NCBI GenBank assembly: GCA_027922465.2
Contig: BQMF02000027.1
Location: 1-64,000, forward strand
DNA from: Turritopsis dohrnii
Lineage: Eukaryota > Cnidaria > Hydrozoa > Anthoathecata > Oceaniidae
Direction of reading: 5' to 3'
Length of the DNA stretch: 64,000 nucleotides
Shown here: piece by piece, positions 23,873-33,002 of the stretch
How the letters are laid out: each line of letters opens with the position of its first letter
How positions within the stretch are numbered: the first letter of the stretch is position 1
Program-made: the position numbers and the translations under genes
Notes under the pieces: model-generated
The model's database searches: none
What the model saw: the letters and a program-made list of their open reading frames with translations, nothing else
Told to the model about the DNA's origin: nothing

Positions 23873-25827
23873 AAGAGGCCCTGAGGCCTGAAGGTCAGCG
23901 CTTTCAGGAAAGTTGAAGAGTGATGAACTGTAAAGCAAAATCGAAAACCTTTTTGCTCACCAGGAAGCTCAAAATAGGAATTAGGAGATACAACTAGTGT
24001 GACAGTGAATAAGAAACCCCAGTTCAAATGTGAAACAGATATTGAGTTCATGAAGCAATATAATATAGTAGTAAAATTTAATTCAAAGCAATCATAGATA
24101 TTAGATATACAACACATTCACTCAAATACTTATGAATGCACCATTAATGTCTACACATAAAACTAATAGAAACAACAGGAGATGAAGCCTGAAAGTTAGT
24201 GATCTCAGCAAAGTTGAAATATGTTAGACTGTGAAGCAAAATCGAAAAACACTTTTGCAGCGGGAAGGTCGAAATAGTGGCAGGGATTCAGAGAAAAACA
24301 CATTCCAGTTGAAAAAGCAGACAGGTACCCTCTCAAAATTGATTGCTTATCCCAGCATCATTACAACAAAACTTAATTCAATAAAATCTTTATCAAAGAA
24401 ATTAAAGATACAAAGCATTCCCTCGAATATTTATTAATGTCTTATTTGTATATACCTGAGTATGTAAAATTAAGTTTATATATAAAATACTTTCATGTAG
24501 GGGTTTTCTCTAAAGTAACTTATACGAGATCTTTTCCAAACAAAATATGATTTTTTTTTCAATTGAAGTGAATACAAATCTGATTTCGATTAAAAAAGTT
24601 TGTATTAAAGTCAAAATAAGTTACTAAGTCTTCAAATAAGCTGTTTTTGAGTATATATACTTCAAAAGATTTTATGCAGACCTTGTGTTATATGATCACA
24701 AAAAGTTCAAAAGTAAACCTTTCCCTATGCAGATGATTCCGAAAAGGAATGATATAGGTCATTAAAAATTTATGACAATATTAAAAAATACTGTGTTCGT
24801 ATGCGTGACAATGTGTCTTTCACACATTTTTGTTGTACTTCATTGAAAATAAAAAAGTAAGCAAAACAACTGCTTATTATTTGAGAATGAGAAAATAAGA
24901 GATTGCTGGCCAAGCAGAGAAACAGAATAAAACATAAAAAACAACAACAAATTCGCAAAAGCTTTCGATTTAAAAAAATGAAAAAATGAAATTTAGCTAT
25001 GGTAAATAACAAATTTTTACATACATGAAAACATAAAAGATTATACGAAACATGAGTGACAAGACAAGACTATGAGAGATAAACTTATAGTATGATTTCA
25101 TAGGGAATTTGTTCATTGAAATACTGAATAAATAGACAATCCGGATTTCAAGTGATAATTAGAGTTTGTAAACATTATATATGTGTCCATTGCTTGATAA
25201 TAAGTGCATTACATTACAACTAACACAAAATATTGTTGATTAATTCAATTTTAAGTAGCACACAAATGCACCTTCAAAGAGGTAACTGTATAAAATGTCT
25301 TATATACACTTTGGAGATGTTGTCTGTTTGGGTGACACTAGATTTCTACACACACACACACATTGAAAACTCTTCCAAGTTGACGGATGTACCTATATAA
25401 CAGATTACAAAAAATAACATCAACATTATGTAATGGAATGCATCCATAGAGCATAGGCGGCCCTTGGCTTGTTGGAGGTAGCAGAGCTCTCATATCTCCT
25501 GACCAATTTAATAACACAAAACACAAAATCAGCAATAAGTAGGGAAATAAGTAAGGAATATAAGCAAGGAAACTCAGCAGTATAATCACAGTATCACTTA
25601 TAACGATCGAGAATTGCATTGCTTCCCTGATAAGCATTATAAATCTGTGTTTCCAGAAACGTGAACTCCTCTTTATTTTTATGGAGGCCGCACTCACCCT
25701 GATAAAAAAGTTGTAATTATCAATCAATAAACAATTCTTAATTAAGCCACAATCAACAAATAGCCTCTATTCCAGCCTTAAAATTAAGGCTTGTGTTTTT
25801 AGTGGTATCAGCCTACAACTGGGGACA
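23873..25827 (+). repeat. repeat R2, copy 1
   Basis: It shares with 37350-39340 the words gaggcctgaa, ggtcagcgctttc, caaaacttaattcaataaaa, ttttatgcagacctt, gcagagctctc, acaaaacacaaaatcag and ggccgcactcaccctgataa. The head block occurs twice here (23873 and 24172). The copy is cut by the small element and the DIRS element and resumes at about 30812 with gctaatgaaagatcagctgc. No coding capacity is recognised. Confidence 0.65.
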
Positions 25828-26250
25828 AAAATTTTCCAATTTTATAAGGCCGCGCAGCGGCCGAAATGAAATTAAGATTTTATGAATGGAGTCCGAAGTA
25901 CGATCTAACACTGCATATCATCCCGTTCCTCAAAATACACAAGTGCGGAGCGCCAGTGAACAAACGAATCTATTATATTAAGTAGACTTTAAACATAACC
26001 CGGAATAAGTAGGAAGGAAAAACGCATTTTCTATGATAACTAATGTTATATTTCAGAAAAAGTTAGTTACCATAACCACGACCACGACCACGTCCGCGAC
26101 CACGAAAAGAGCCTGAAACAAAATTACTTTATTAATATGATGTTGGGTGAAGAGGAGGGTGGGAACGCATTAGATCGTACTTCGGACTCCATTCATAAAA
26201 TCTTAATTTCATTTCGGCCGCTGCGCGGCCTTATAAAATTGGAAAATTTT
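25828..26250. mobile_element. ~420-bp inverted-repeat element beside the DIRS copy
   Basis: The ends aaaattttccaattttataa and ttataaaattggaaaatttt are exact inverts. The repeat continues through ggccgcgcagcggcc and gaatggagtccgaagtacga (to about 25908, and from about 26167). It also shares the DIRS terminal-repeat sequence up to gtgcggagcg. It may be a DIRS-derived non-autonomous unit or part of an enlarged DIRS end. It carries a short Arg-Gly-coding exon. Confidence 0.6.
26063..26112 (-). pseudogene. Arg-Gly-repeat terminal exon fragment
   Basis: On minus, a clean acceptor (ttgtttcag) is followed by codons for SFRGRGRGRGRGRGYGN and a stop at 26063-26065. RG tails of this kind end many RNA-binding proteins such as Sm-D and hnRNP-like proteins. 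No upstream exon is seen. Inside the inverted-repeat element it looks like a captured host exon; chance cannot be excluded for so short a frame. Confidence 0.4.
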
Positions 26251-26342
26251 ATTTCATGGAATCCGAAGTACGATCTAACACTGCATATCATCCCGTTCCT
26301 CAAAATACACAAGTGCGGAGCGCAAGCTCACTACCTCCTTGT

Positions 26343-27440
26343 TCAAAGCGTATTATTAGACAAAATTGTTTTCTGAAACTTTTCTGCATCCGAAACGACA
26401 AACTTATGATAATGCCGTTGCCAAACTGACTTGCTCGACCAATTACCCCGATTCAGTATTTCCTGTAAACCAAGTCCTAAAATTTTAGCCTTCGATGTGG
26501 AAGCTGATCGTGTAGAGTGTGCCTTGAATAAGTTTGTGTCAATACCTGCCAATCCAAGAAAGTCTTTTACCCAGTTGGCCACTGAACACTTTTTTAAGGA
26601 ATGATGAGGCTTGGTCAAACTAATTATTAAAGTGTCTGTTTCTTTATTACGCCATTCCTTCGTGTGATCAAAATAACAATCAATAGCTGAGAGGACACAC
26701 AGCTTCCTGTTTTCAGGAAAACCCACATACTCAAGTACTGGCGGAGGTTTTCCTTGACGCCAACTTTTAAAAAGTTTATCAAAATGAAAAAAGTATTTAT
26801 TCTCAGTTTTAATCAAATACTTGGTGTTCAGAATATTTATTTCTGAGCAACGTGAAGCTGCTGTTAAAGCCAATAAAGTTGCTAGCTTCTTTGATAGTAG
26901 TTTGATTGGCAGCTCAGAGTTATTTGGCAGGCTAGTCATATAGTTTAAAACTTTTTGAACATCCCAAACAAAAACATAACGTGGTTTTGGAGGTCTTAGA
27001 TTGAATGTACCAGAAAGTAAAGAGCACACCAAGGGATGCTTCCCCACCTTACACCCGTCAACTTCATCATGGTATGCTGAAATGGCTGACCTGTAGTTAT
27101 TTATTGTTCTGTATTCTAGACCTTTGTCAAATAACTCTGAGAGGAAGTTACATACATCCTTTATATCACATCGAATGGGATCAATTTCCCGTGCACCACA
27201 CCAGCTAACCCAGATTCCCCAGGACGATTGGTAAGCAGAAATCGTACCCGGTCTTCTGCAATTTGAGATAATTCTTGCAGCTGATCCTGATAGGCCTTTG
27301 GACACCAAGGCAGACCTGAAAGTGTCCATGCTGATAGCTGAAGTTGACCTTGAAGTATTAGAGGGTGAAATCCTCCTGAGGGGTTTCTTAATAGGTCTTT
27401 CTGCCTTGGTAAGAGAATTGGATTTCTTATTGATGTTTGG
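26343..27440 (-). CDS. DIRS tyrosine recombinase
   Basis: It integrates the circular element DNA by site-specific recombination, in place of an integrase. The domain starts near SMDTFRSALVSKGLS. The SAM-like core-binding part contains GTISAYQSSWGIWVSWC and NNYRSAISAYHDEV. The catalytic residues are visible: Arg in AASRCSEINIL, His-x-x-Arg in KAHSTRSAS, and the nucleophile Tyr in WQRHYHKF. It ends four bases inside the terminal repeat boundary at 26343. The frame stays open upstream to 29729, behind the RT gene, so the true start is unclear. All catalytic residues are kept. Confidence 0.85.
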   Translation of the reverse strand, partial: PNINKKSNSLTKAERPIKKPLRRISPSNTSRSTSAISMDTFRSALVSKGLSGSAARIISNCRRPGTISAYQSSWGIWVSWCGAREIDPIRCDIKDVCNFLSELFDKGLEYRTINNYRSAISAYHDEVDGCKVGKHPLVCSLLSGTFNLRPPKPRYVFVWDVQKVLNYMTSLPNNSELPIKLLSKKLATLLALTAASRCSEINILNTKYLIKTENKYFFHFDKLFKSWRQGKPPPVLEYVGFPENRKLCVLSAIDCYFDHTKEWRNKETDTLIISLTKPHHSLKKCSVANWVKDFLGLAGIDTNLFKAHSTRSASTSKAKILGLGLQEILNRGNWSSKSVWQRHYHKFVVSDAEKFQKTILSNNTL

Positions 27441-29353
27441 AGTAACATGGAATACCACGTCTGGGTCTGCCATGTTGGAGCTATGACAATCATTTTTCTT
27501 ACACGGTCCTTGCACATTTTCTGAATCACTTTGCCTAGGAGGGAGAATGGTGGGAAGGCATATGGAAGCAGATGTGACCAACTGTGCTGAAATGCATCCA
27601 CTTTTTTGCACTGAGGATCTGGTCTCCAAGACATGTAACTTTGTATCTGATGACTTGTTCTGGACGCAAAGAGGTCCATGTCTATCATTATTCCTGATCT
27701 CTTTACAAGTTGATTGAAGAGACCCTGGTTTAACTTCCACTCGCTTGAGTCTGGCTTTTGGCGAGACTCGTAATCTGCTACTGGGTTTAACTTGCTGGGC
27801 AACCACTCTGCAGTAATCGTGATCTTGTTTGTAATGGCATGATCCCAGATCTCCTTTGCTATACTTAGCAAATGAGAGTTGTGAAGTCCCCCCGTTTTTA
27901 GCAGGTAAGACAGAGCAACCCTGTTGTCCACCTGAAAATGGACTGATTTGAGAAACCCTGATTTTGTGTAGGTTTGAAGGGCTATGTTTATTGCCATTAG
28001 CTCTTGAATGTTTATATGTAAATCTTTCTCTTGGAATGACCAAGGGCCCCTGGACCTTATCCCTTGACATACCATCCCCCACCCCATTGGCGAAGCATCT
28101 GTTTGGATTATGGCTTGAGGAGGGGTTGTTTGAATAGGGCGGCCATTGTACAGAGTTAAATTCTCCTTCCACCATTCTAGTTCCAAAAGTGAGTCCTTGT
28201 CCAATAAGATCAGGGATTCGTAGGATTTTGTATTCTTTAATTCCCTTATCTGTTGTATTTGTAAATAGCGATGGTGTAGCCGACCTGGTAGCACTGCTTG
28301 TGCTGAAAACGAGAGTTTTCCTATCAACTTTGTTAGGTCCATTATTGAGACCTTCTGATTTGCCAGAAACTTTGTGCAAGTCTGAATAATATTTGTCACT
28401 TTCTCCATAGGCAGAGACACTTCCAACAACTTTGAGTTTATATGAATCCCTAGAAACTCTATTTCCTGTACTGGGTCCAACTGAGATTTTTTCAGATTGA
28501 TCACTAGTCCTAGTTGCTGAAAAAGAAAGATGGCTGTGTCCCTTGCTATTTCCAATTCTGTCTTTGACTTTGCCATCATTAAGAGATCGTCCAGATATAT
28601 TATTACCCGGATATTCAATCGCCGCAAAAGTGCTACTGGTATTTTCATGATTTTTGTGAATATTAAAGGGGCAGGGCCCAGGCCAAAACACAGGCAGAGA
28701 AACTCGTAAAGGGAACCTTCCCACAGGAATCTCAAATATTTTCTGGCCTGGTGATTGATAGGGACAGAGAAATATGCGTCCTTCAAATCCAATTTGCACA
28801 TAAAATCGTCCTGTTGAAGTATGTCCTTCAACAAATGAAGCCCTTCCATTTTGAAATGTTGGTAAGGGATATGATTGTTTAAAAATTTCAAGTTGATAAC
28901 TGGCCTGTTCCCTCCCCCTTTCTTGTCTACTAGGAATAAGTTGCTCAAAACCTGACCAGAGACTGGAGTGGCTTTCCGAATAGCACCTTTCTTCAGCATT
29001 TCCTGGACCTCCTGTTGGATGAGATGTTTTTGTTCTGTATTGAAATTGATAGGTTTTGGTTCTATAGTTTGTGTTGGAATTTGGGACAATGGAAACATAT
29101 ATCCCTGAATTGTTTTCAGGACATTGGGGTCCTGTGTCAGTACCTGCCAATTTCTGTGAAAAAATCTTAGTCTTCCCGCTAAGGCAACTTTGGGAATGCT
29201 TTTGGGAAAGAGCATTTTTACCACTGGAAGAACTTTTAAATTTTCCATAGGAATTGTTTCTGGAAAGCTGAAGAGAGGTCCTGGTCTTGATAAGGAAGAT
29301 TTTCTTACCTCTGTAGTTTTGGTGTTGGAAGTTTGTATTATTATGGAAGCCAC
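27161..29353 (-). CDS. DIRS reverse transcriptase / RNase H / DAM-like protein
   Basis: It copies the element RNA into DNA. The 730-residue frame is open throughout. RT motifs: MCKLDLKDAYFSVPI (about 185-199), FGLGPAP (about 223-229) and the catalytic YLDD (253-256). RNase H: TDASPMGWG (about 418-426), NIQELMAINIAL, VDNRVALSYL (about 475-484) and NPVADYESR. The C-terminal third has DMDLFASR and APTWQTQTWY, the N6-adenine-methylase-like (DAM) region typical of DIRS. Its start may lie further upstream or be reached by an internal start. It lies wholly inside a second long open frame and overlaps the recombinase gene. It is probably functional or recently so. Confidence 0.85.
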   Translation of the reverse strand: MASIIIQTSNTKTTEVRKSSLSRPGPLFSFPETIPMENLKVLPVVKMLFPKSIPKVALAGRLRFFHRNWQVLTQDPNVLKTIQGYMFPLSQIPTQTIEPKPINFNTEQKHLIQQEVQEMLKKGAIRKATPVSGQVLSNLFLVDKKGGGNRPVINLKFLNNHIPYQHFKMEGLHLLKDILQQDDFMCKLDLKDAYFSVPINHQARKYLRFLWEGSLYEFLCLCFGLGPAPLIFTKIMKIPVALLRRLNIRVIIYLDDLLMMAKSKTELEIARDTAIFLFQQLGLVINLKKSQLDPVQEIEFLGIHINSKLLEVSLPMEKVTNIIQTCTKFLANQKVSIMDLTKLIGKLSFSAQAVLPGRLHHRYLQIQQIRELKNTKSYESLILLDKDSLLELEWWKENLTLYNGRPIQTTPPQAIIQTDASPMGWGMVCQGIRSRGPWSFQEKDLHINIQELMAINIALQTYTKSGFLKSVHFQVDNRVALSYLLKTGGLHNSHLLSIAKEIWDHAITNKITITAEWLPSKLNPVADYESRQKPDSSEWKLNQGLFNQLVKRSGIMIDMDLFASRTSHQIQSYMSWRPDPQCKKVDAFQHSWSHLLPYAFPPFSLLGKVIQKMCKDRVRKMIVIAPTWQTQTWYSMLLQTSIRNPILLPRQKDLLRNPSGGFHPLILQGQLQLSAWTLSGLPWCPKAYQDQLQELSQIAEDRVRFLLTNRPGESGLAGVVHGKLIPFDVI

Positions 29354-29389
29354 CTCTTTTGTTGACTAATACGAGCGATCGCCCCCCAC

Positions 29390-30307
29390 CATGGTTTTGT
29401 TGAACACCACGCGAGGGGCCCTTCCGAAAGGGCTTCTTCTTAGGTGGTTCGCCTTCCTTCGACAGAACCTTTTGGCACTTCTGTTTTGTTTTAAGAGTTT
29501 TCGTGATGTCGTCGGAAAATATTTGACCAAAGAGGTACTTTCCACGTCCCATCTTGTCTGCTTTATCCTTAAGGATCTTCTTAGCCTGTGTGTCCTTCAT
29601 AACAGAGCCTAATGCATTAAGGCGTCTGTAGTACGTGGCTGCGTGAAATGCTTGTCCGACTAGCATCACAGTCTGTTCGGTGAAACGCAGTAAGTCATCA
29701 CCGGACACCTCAACTTTCTGCTTTTCCAACTATTAGCATTGTCAATGGCGACCCAGAGTTTACTAAGTGGTCCCATTATTTGAAGAGATTTATCTTGAAT
29801 ACGCTTAAGTACATTTTCCAGATTTATGTCCTTCGTGACATTTTTCTCCTCTAAAATTGACCTCAAAAATCCATCAAGTTCCTCACATTTGTGGATATTT
29901 GAGGGTATTGGATTCAGGTTTAAAATGTTTTCTTTGATATCTTTGTCCTGAATAAAAGTAGCAAACTTTTCATTAACATAACTGGCCATTTCCTCAGGGA
30001 GGGTGTATAAATGTTTCTTATCAGAAGTCACAATCTCGAAGCGTCTGCTGCTGTCGCTCGTGGCAATAACCTCACTGTCCTCGAGCCCTTCGTCCTCTTC
30101 ATTATCGCTCTCATCAGGTTCGCTGTCATTCTCAGTGTCATTCTGAGTGCTTCCATTATCTGCTGACTCATCAATTTTTCTTTTCGTACCCCGTGCCTCA
30201 TCTGGGGAGTAGAAATCAGCGATAACTTGACTGAGGATAGCTTGTTCAGAAGGCACATCCTCAGCTGTCTGACTCTCAGGTTGTTGGTTATTGTTTTCAA
30301 TCTCCAT
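29390..30307 (-). pseudogene. DIRS gag-like protein, one frameshift
   Basis: DIRS gag proteins are thought to package the element RNA. The first part (213 residues from 30307) is acidic with runs of Glu/Asp and Ser. It continues after a frameshift near 29735 in another frame with LLRFTEQTVMLVGQAFHAA, YYRRLNALGSVMKD and GKYLFGQIF, the conserved DIRS gag core, and then a basic tail. The shift lies in an AGAAAG run; it could be real decay or an assembly error. Confidence 0.65.
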
Positions 30308-30889
30308 ACCTCCTACAAGGTAGAAGAGAAGGGATATAAGTCACCCTGTTGAGCACCTCTTGGACCAATAACAGGTCACAAGACTCTGTATAATCTCTAT
30401 GTCTAATAGAACATTAGAGAATTTAATCCCACAATATTATTCTACTCAGTTTTATTACATTGGCTAATAAAAACACAATGCAATTTTTGTGGAATTTTTA
30501 TCTTGGCCTGTAATCAAGACACAAGATAAATGATTGCTCAAAGTTTAACTTTGGCCGTAGTAAGACACAAAGTAAACGCAATCTTAATTCATAAGCATTT
30601 ATTTATTAGTGGATTACTTTGATAAAAGTCGAATAAAATAAAAACAAATTTACCTTGTTCTGAAAACGTCCACACTTCAATCGCAAAGGGATGAAAAGAG
30701 GAGGTAGTGAGCTTGCGCTCCGCACTTGTGTATTTTGAGGAACGGGATGATATGCAGTGTTAGATCGTACTTCGGATTCCATGAAATAAAATTTATGGAC
30801 TTACAGACGGACGGACGAACACAAATGCTAATGAAAGATCAGCTGCTGCCGCGCTGACCAATAAATCAGTTGCACGTTTCCTATCTCTT

Positions 30890-32290
30890 ATTACTTTAAT
30901 GAAAGGTTGTCACCGCTGACATCAGCATATTACAGCAAACCTCACTTTGATTTATAACAATAATCTTTAATTTATTTCATTGTTATTAATATTTTATTGA
31001 CATGTTGCATGATCGATCAAACTGTGAAATTTAGATAATATGACGCCAATTTGAAGTTGGTGTATATGCATGTTGTGATGTGTACGCCCCTTGAAAGCTA
31101 ATATTCAACTTCTTTTTTAAAAATATGTTTTTTATCTATTTTGGGTTTGTTTTCACTGTTATTAAAATCAAGATCTCTTAGCTCTTGTCTTTTGATTTTG
31201 ATCCTGAGGTGTGTATTGGAGACAGAAAAGTAACCATTGAAATGGCGAAAATTTACAGGTAAACATAAATCATTGCTTAATGGTCTTTACTAAGCTTCTT
31301 CCCGCTAGTACAATATTTTTTTATGTCGGCTATATAACCCGTGATGGAAGTGTATATTAAGGTTTTGTAGTATATTCTATTTCTACGAATAAAGTTACAG
31401 TAAATAAAACTCCTTTTTTTCAACTTTAGCTTCAGTAATTTATAAGAAGGTGTATCCAATTGCAGATAATACTCTCGTGATCTATTTTTACGTTTTCACA
31501 GACGCTCCAATATTTTATTTGATCAGTTTTTCGACCTTTACAAGATAATAACACCTTTTTTTCACAACTCCGCGATTTTATTGGCAAAATTTAAGAAGGT
31601 AAAGATATTTTTATCCAGGATAACAGTCACCCTCTACACTAACGAATTGCATCTATGGAATTTTACAGCCAACTGAAAAAGGTGAAAAAAAATTTGTTCT
31701 GAATGAAACTAAAGTTATAGGAGTATATAAAAAATCAATAGGGACAACTGACATTTTGGTATAACTGAAAGTTTGGCTAAAGGGACATGAAAATATTTGG
31801 GTCGAACATTTTGGGGAAGGGTTAACATATTGGAAAGTTTGATCGATAATATTTCCTTAACACCAGTTCGCAGGCAAATGATCAGGTTTTTTTGATACGG
31901 TATAGGCGTACGGGGAAGAGGAATTTTTACGTATCATTTGCAAAATTAAAAACATTCAAAAGTTTAACCTACTATAGTTCTCTACAAGTCAATCTAGTAT
32001 AATTTGATTTAGTTAGTACAACCACATGTACACTCTTTCTTTTAATAAGTACGTACTTTAAAAAGAACATAAGGACTCAGAAAGGTCCAAAATTTATTGA
32101 TAATGAACTATTGTATGTAAAGCTGAGGGTTGCATTATGCTTATGTCAGCAGAAGTAAAGCAATTGGGAAATGGTCTAGGAACGAATAGCTGTTTATTAT
32201 TAACAAGGCTAACTCAAATTTCTAGTAAAAGAGTGTAATTGATGTTAAAACTATTTACGGTGGTTTTTTAAAATTATCCGTACCTATTTT
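30890..32290. other. upstream spacer of the channel gene, no gene seen
   Basis: AT-rich with short chance frames. No TATA box or CpG-rich stretch stands out. The last bases, ctatttttag at about 32284-32293, form a good 3' splice site directly before the start codon. Confidence 0.4.
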
Positions 32291-32294
32291 TAGG

Positions 32295-33002
32295 ATGGGC
32301 TTTTTCCCTATCCTATTGTTGGTGCTAGTGGAAATTATGCCAGATTTTGTATATGGAGAAAGTAAGTTGTAATTTATAATAGACAAACTGATTTGAATGG
32401 AATAAATGATATGTTTATTTCTGAATATGTTATCTTTAGGTCCATACGTTGGTAAATCCGTTTGTTTTCATTTATATCAAAGTCCGGACTATATCAGTAT
32501 GCAATTAAGTGGAAAGTTGAGAATGAGAACTCCAAATGAACAGTCTAAAATATGGCTGGAGGTTCGACAAGGTTAGATATTTGCTTGGAAAATCTTGCAT
32601 TCTTTTGTAACTTTTGTAAGCTATATCATATATCCCACCACTAGAAACTCTAACTGTTTTATTATTAATCTGAAGTGGTTCGTTGATTGTTTCCAGTATT
32701 TGTGAAGTATTTTTTTGTAGGTTTAGATGGAGGAGCTGACACAGTGTCATTTTTCAGGGAAGGGACAGATACATATATATATGGAAAATCAAGCGGAGGA
32801 AGAGAGGTTTCGTTTGCAAGTGGTGGAAAAGCTAGTAATTCTTTTTTCATACTTGAAAATCACAATGGCGTTGATGGTGCAGTTGCCATTCAAATGGCTA
32901 ATAACCCAGATGAATTTCTCAGAAAAGAAACTAATGGTGACTCAGATATAATTGTTGGTGGATTTGATGCTGACTTTTCTCATTTTACAATTGTGATTAA
33001 AG
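32295..33002 (+). other. exons 1-3: signal peptide and beta-trefoil-like module
   Basis: Exon 1 is a hydrophobic leader ending ...DFVYGES. Exons 2-3 give about 138 residues with QLSGKLRMR, TVSFFREGTDTYIYG, FASGG, SFFILENHNGVDGAVAIQMA and EFLRKETNG, ending HFTIVIK. The repeating hydrophobic-aromatic pattern with VAIQ and FLR recalls beta-trefoil folds (fascin- or lectin-like), but I cannot name a family. Exon 3 also reads on to a stop at 33071 if its donor (aaaggtgacg) is not used, which would give a short secreted form. Confidence 0.6.

Larger units (their letters stand above)
26244..30794 (-). mobile_element. DIRS-type tyrosine-recombinase retrotransposon
   Basis: The 96-bp inverted terminal repeats (26244-26339 and 30699-30794) start aaattttatttcatgg and end at aggaggtagtgag. 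Between them, on minus, lie gag, an RT/RNase H/methylase-like frame and a tyrosine recombinase, the DIRS gene set. There is no target duplication, as expected for recombinase-mediated integration. The related repeat at 39147-39340 shows the target region without the element. Confidence 0.9.

Noticed and set aside
28189..28389. Plus-strand frames inside the DIRS element
   Set aside because: Antisense shadows of the RT gene.
26343..29729. One 1128-residue protein
   Set aside because: Only its two ends (gag tail and recombinase) have family motifs; the middle is out of frame with the RT gene and has no recognisable domain.
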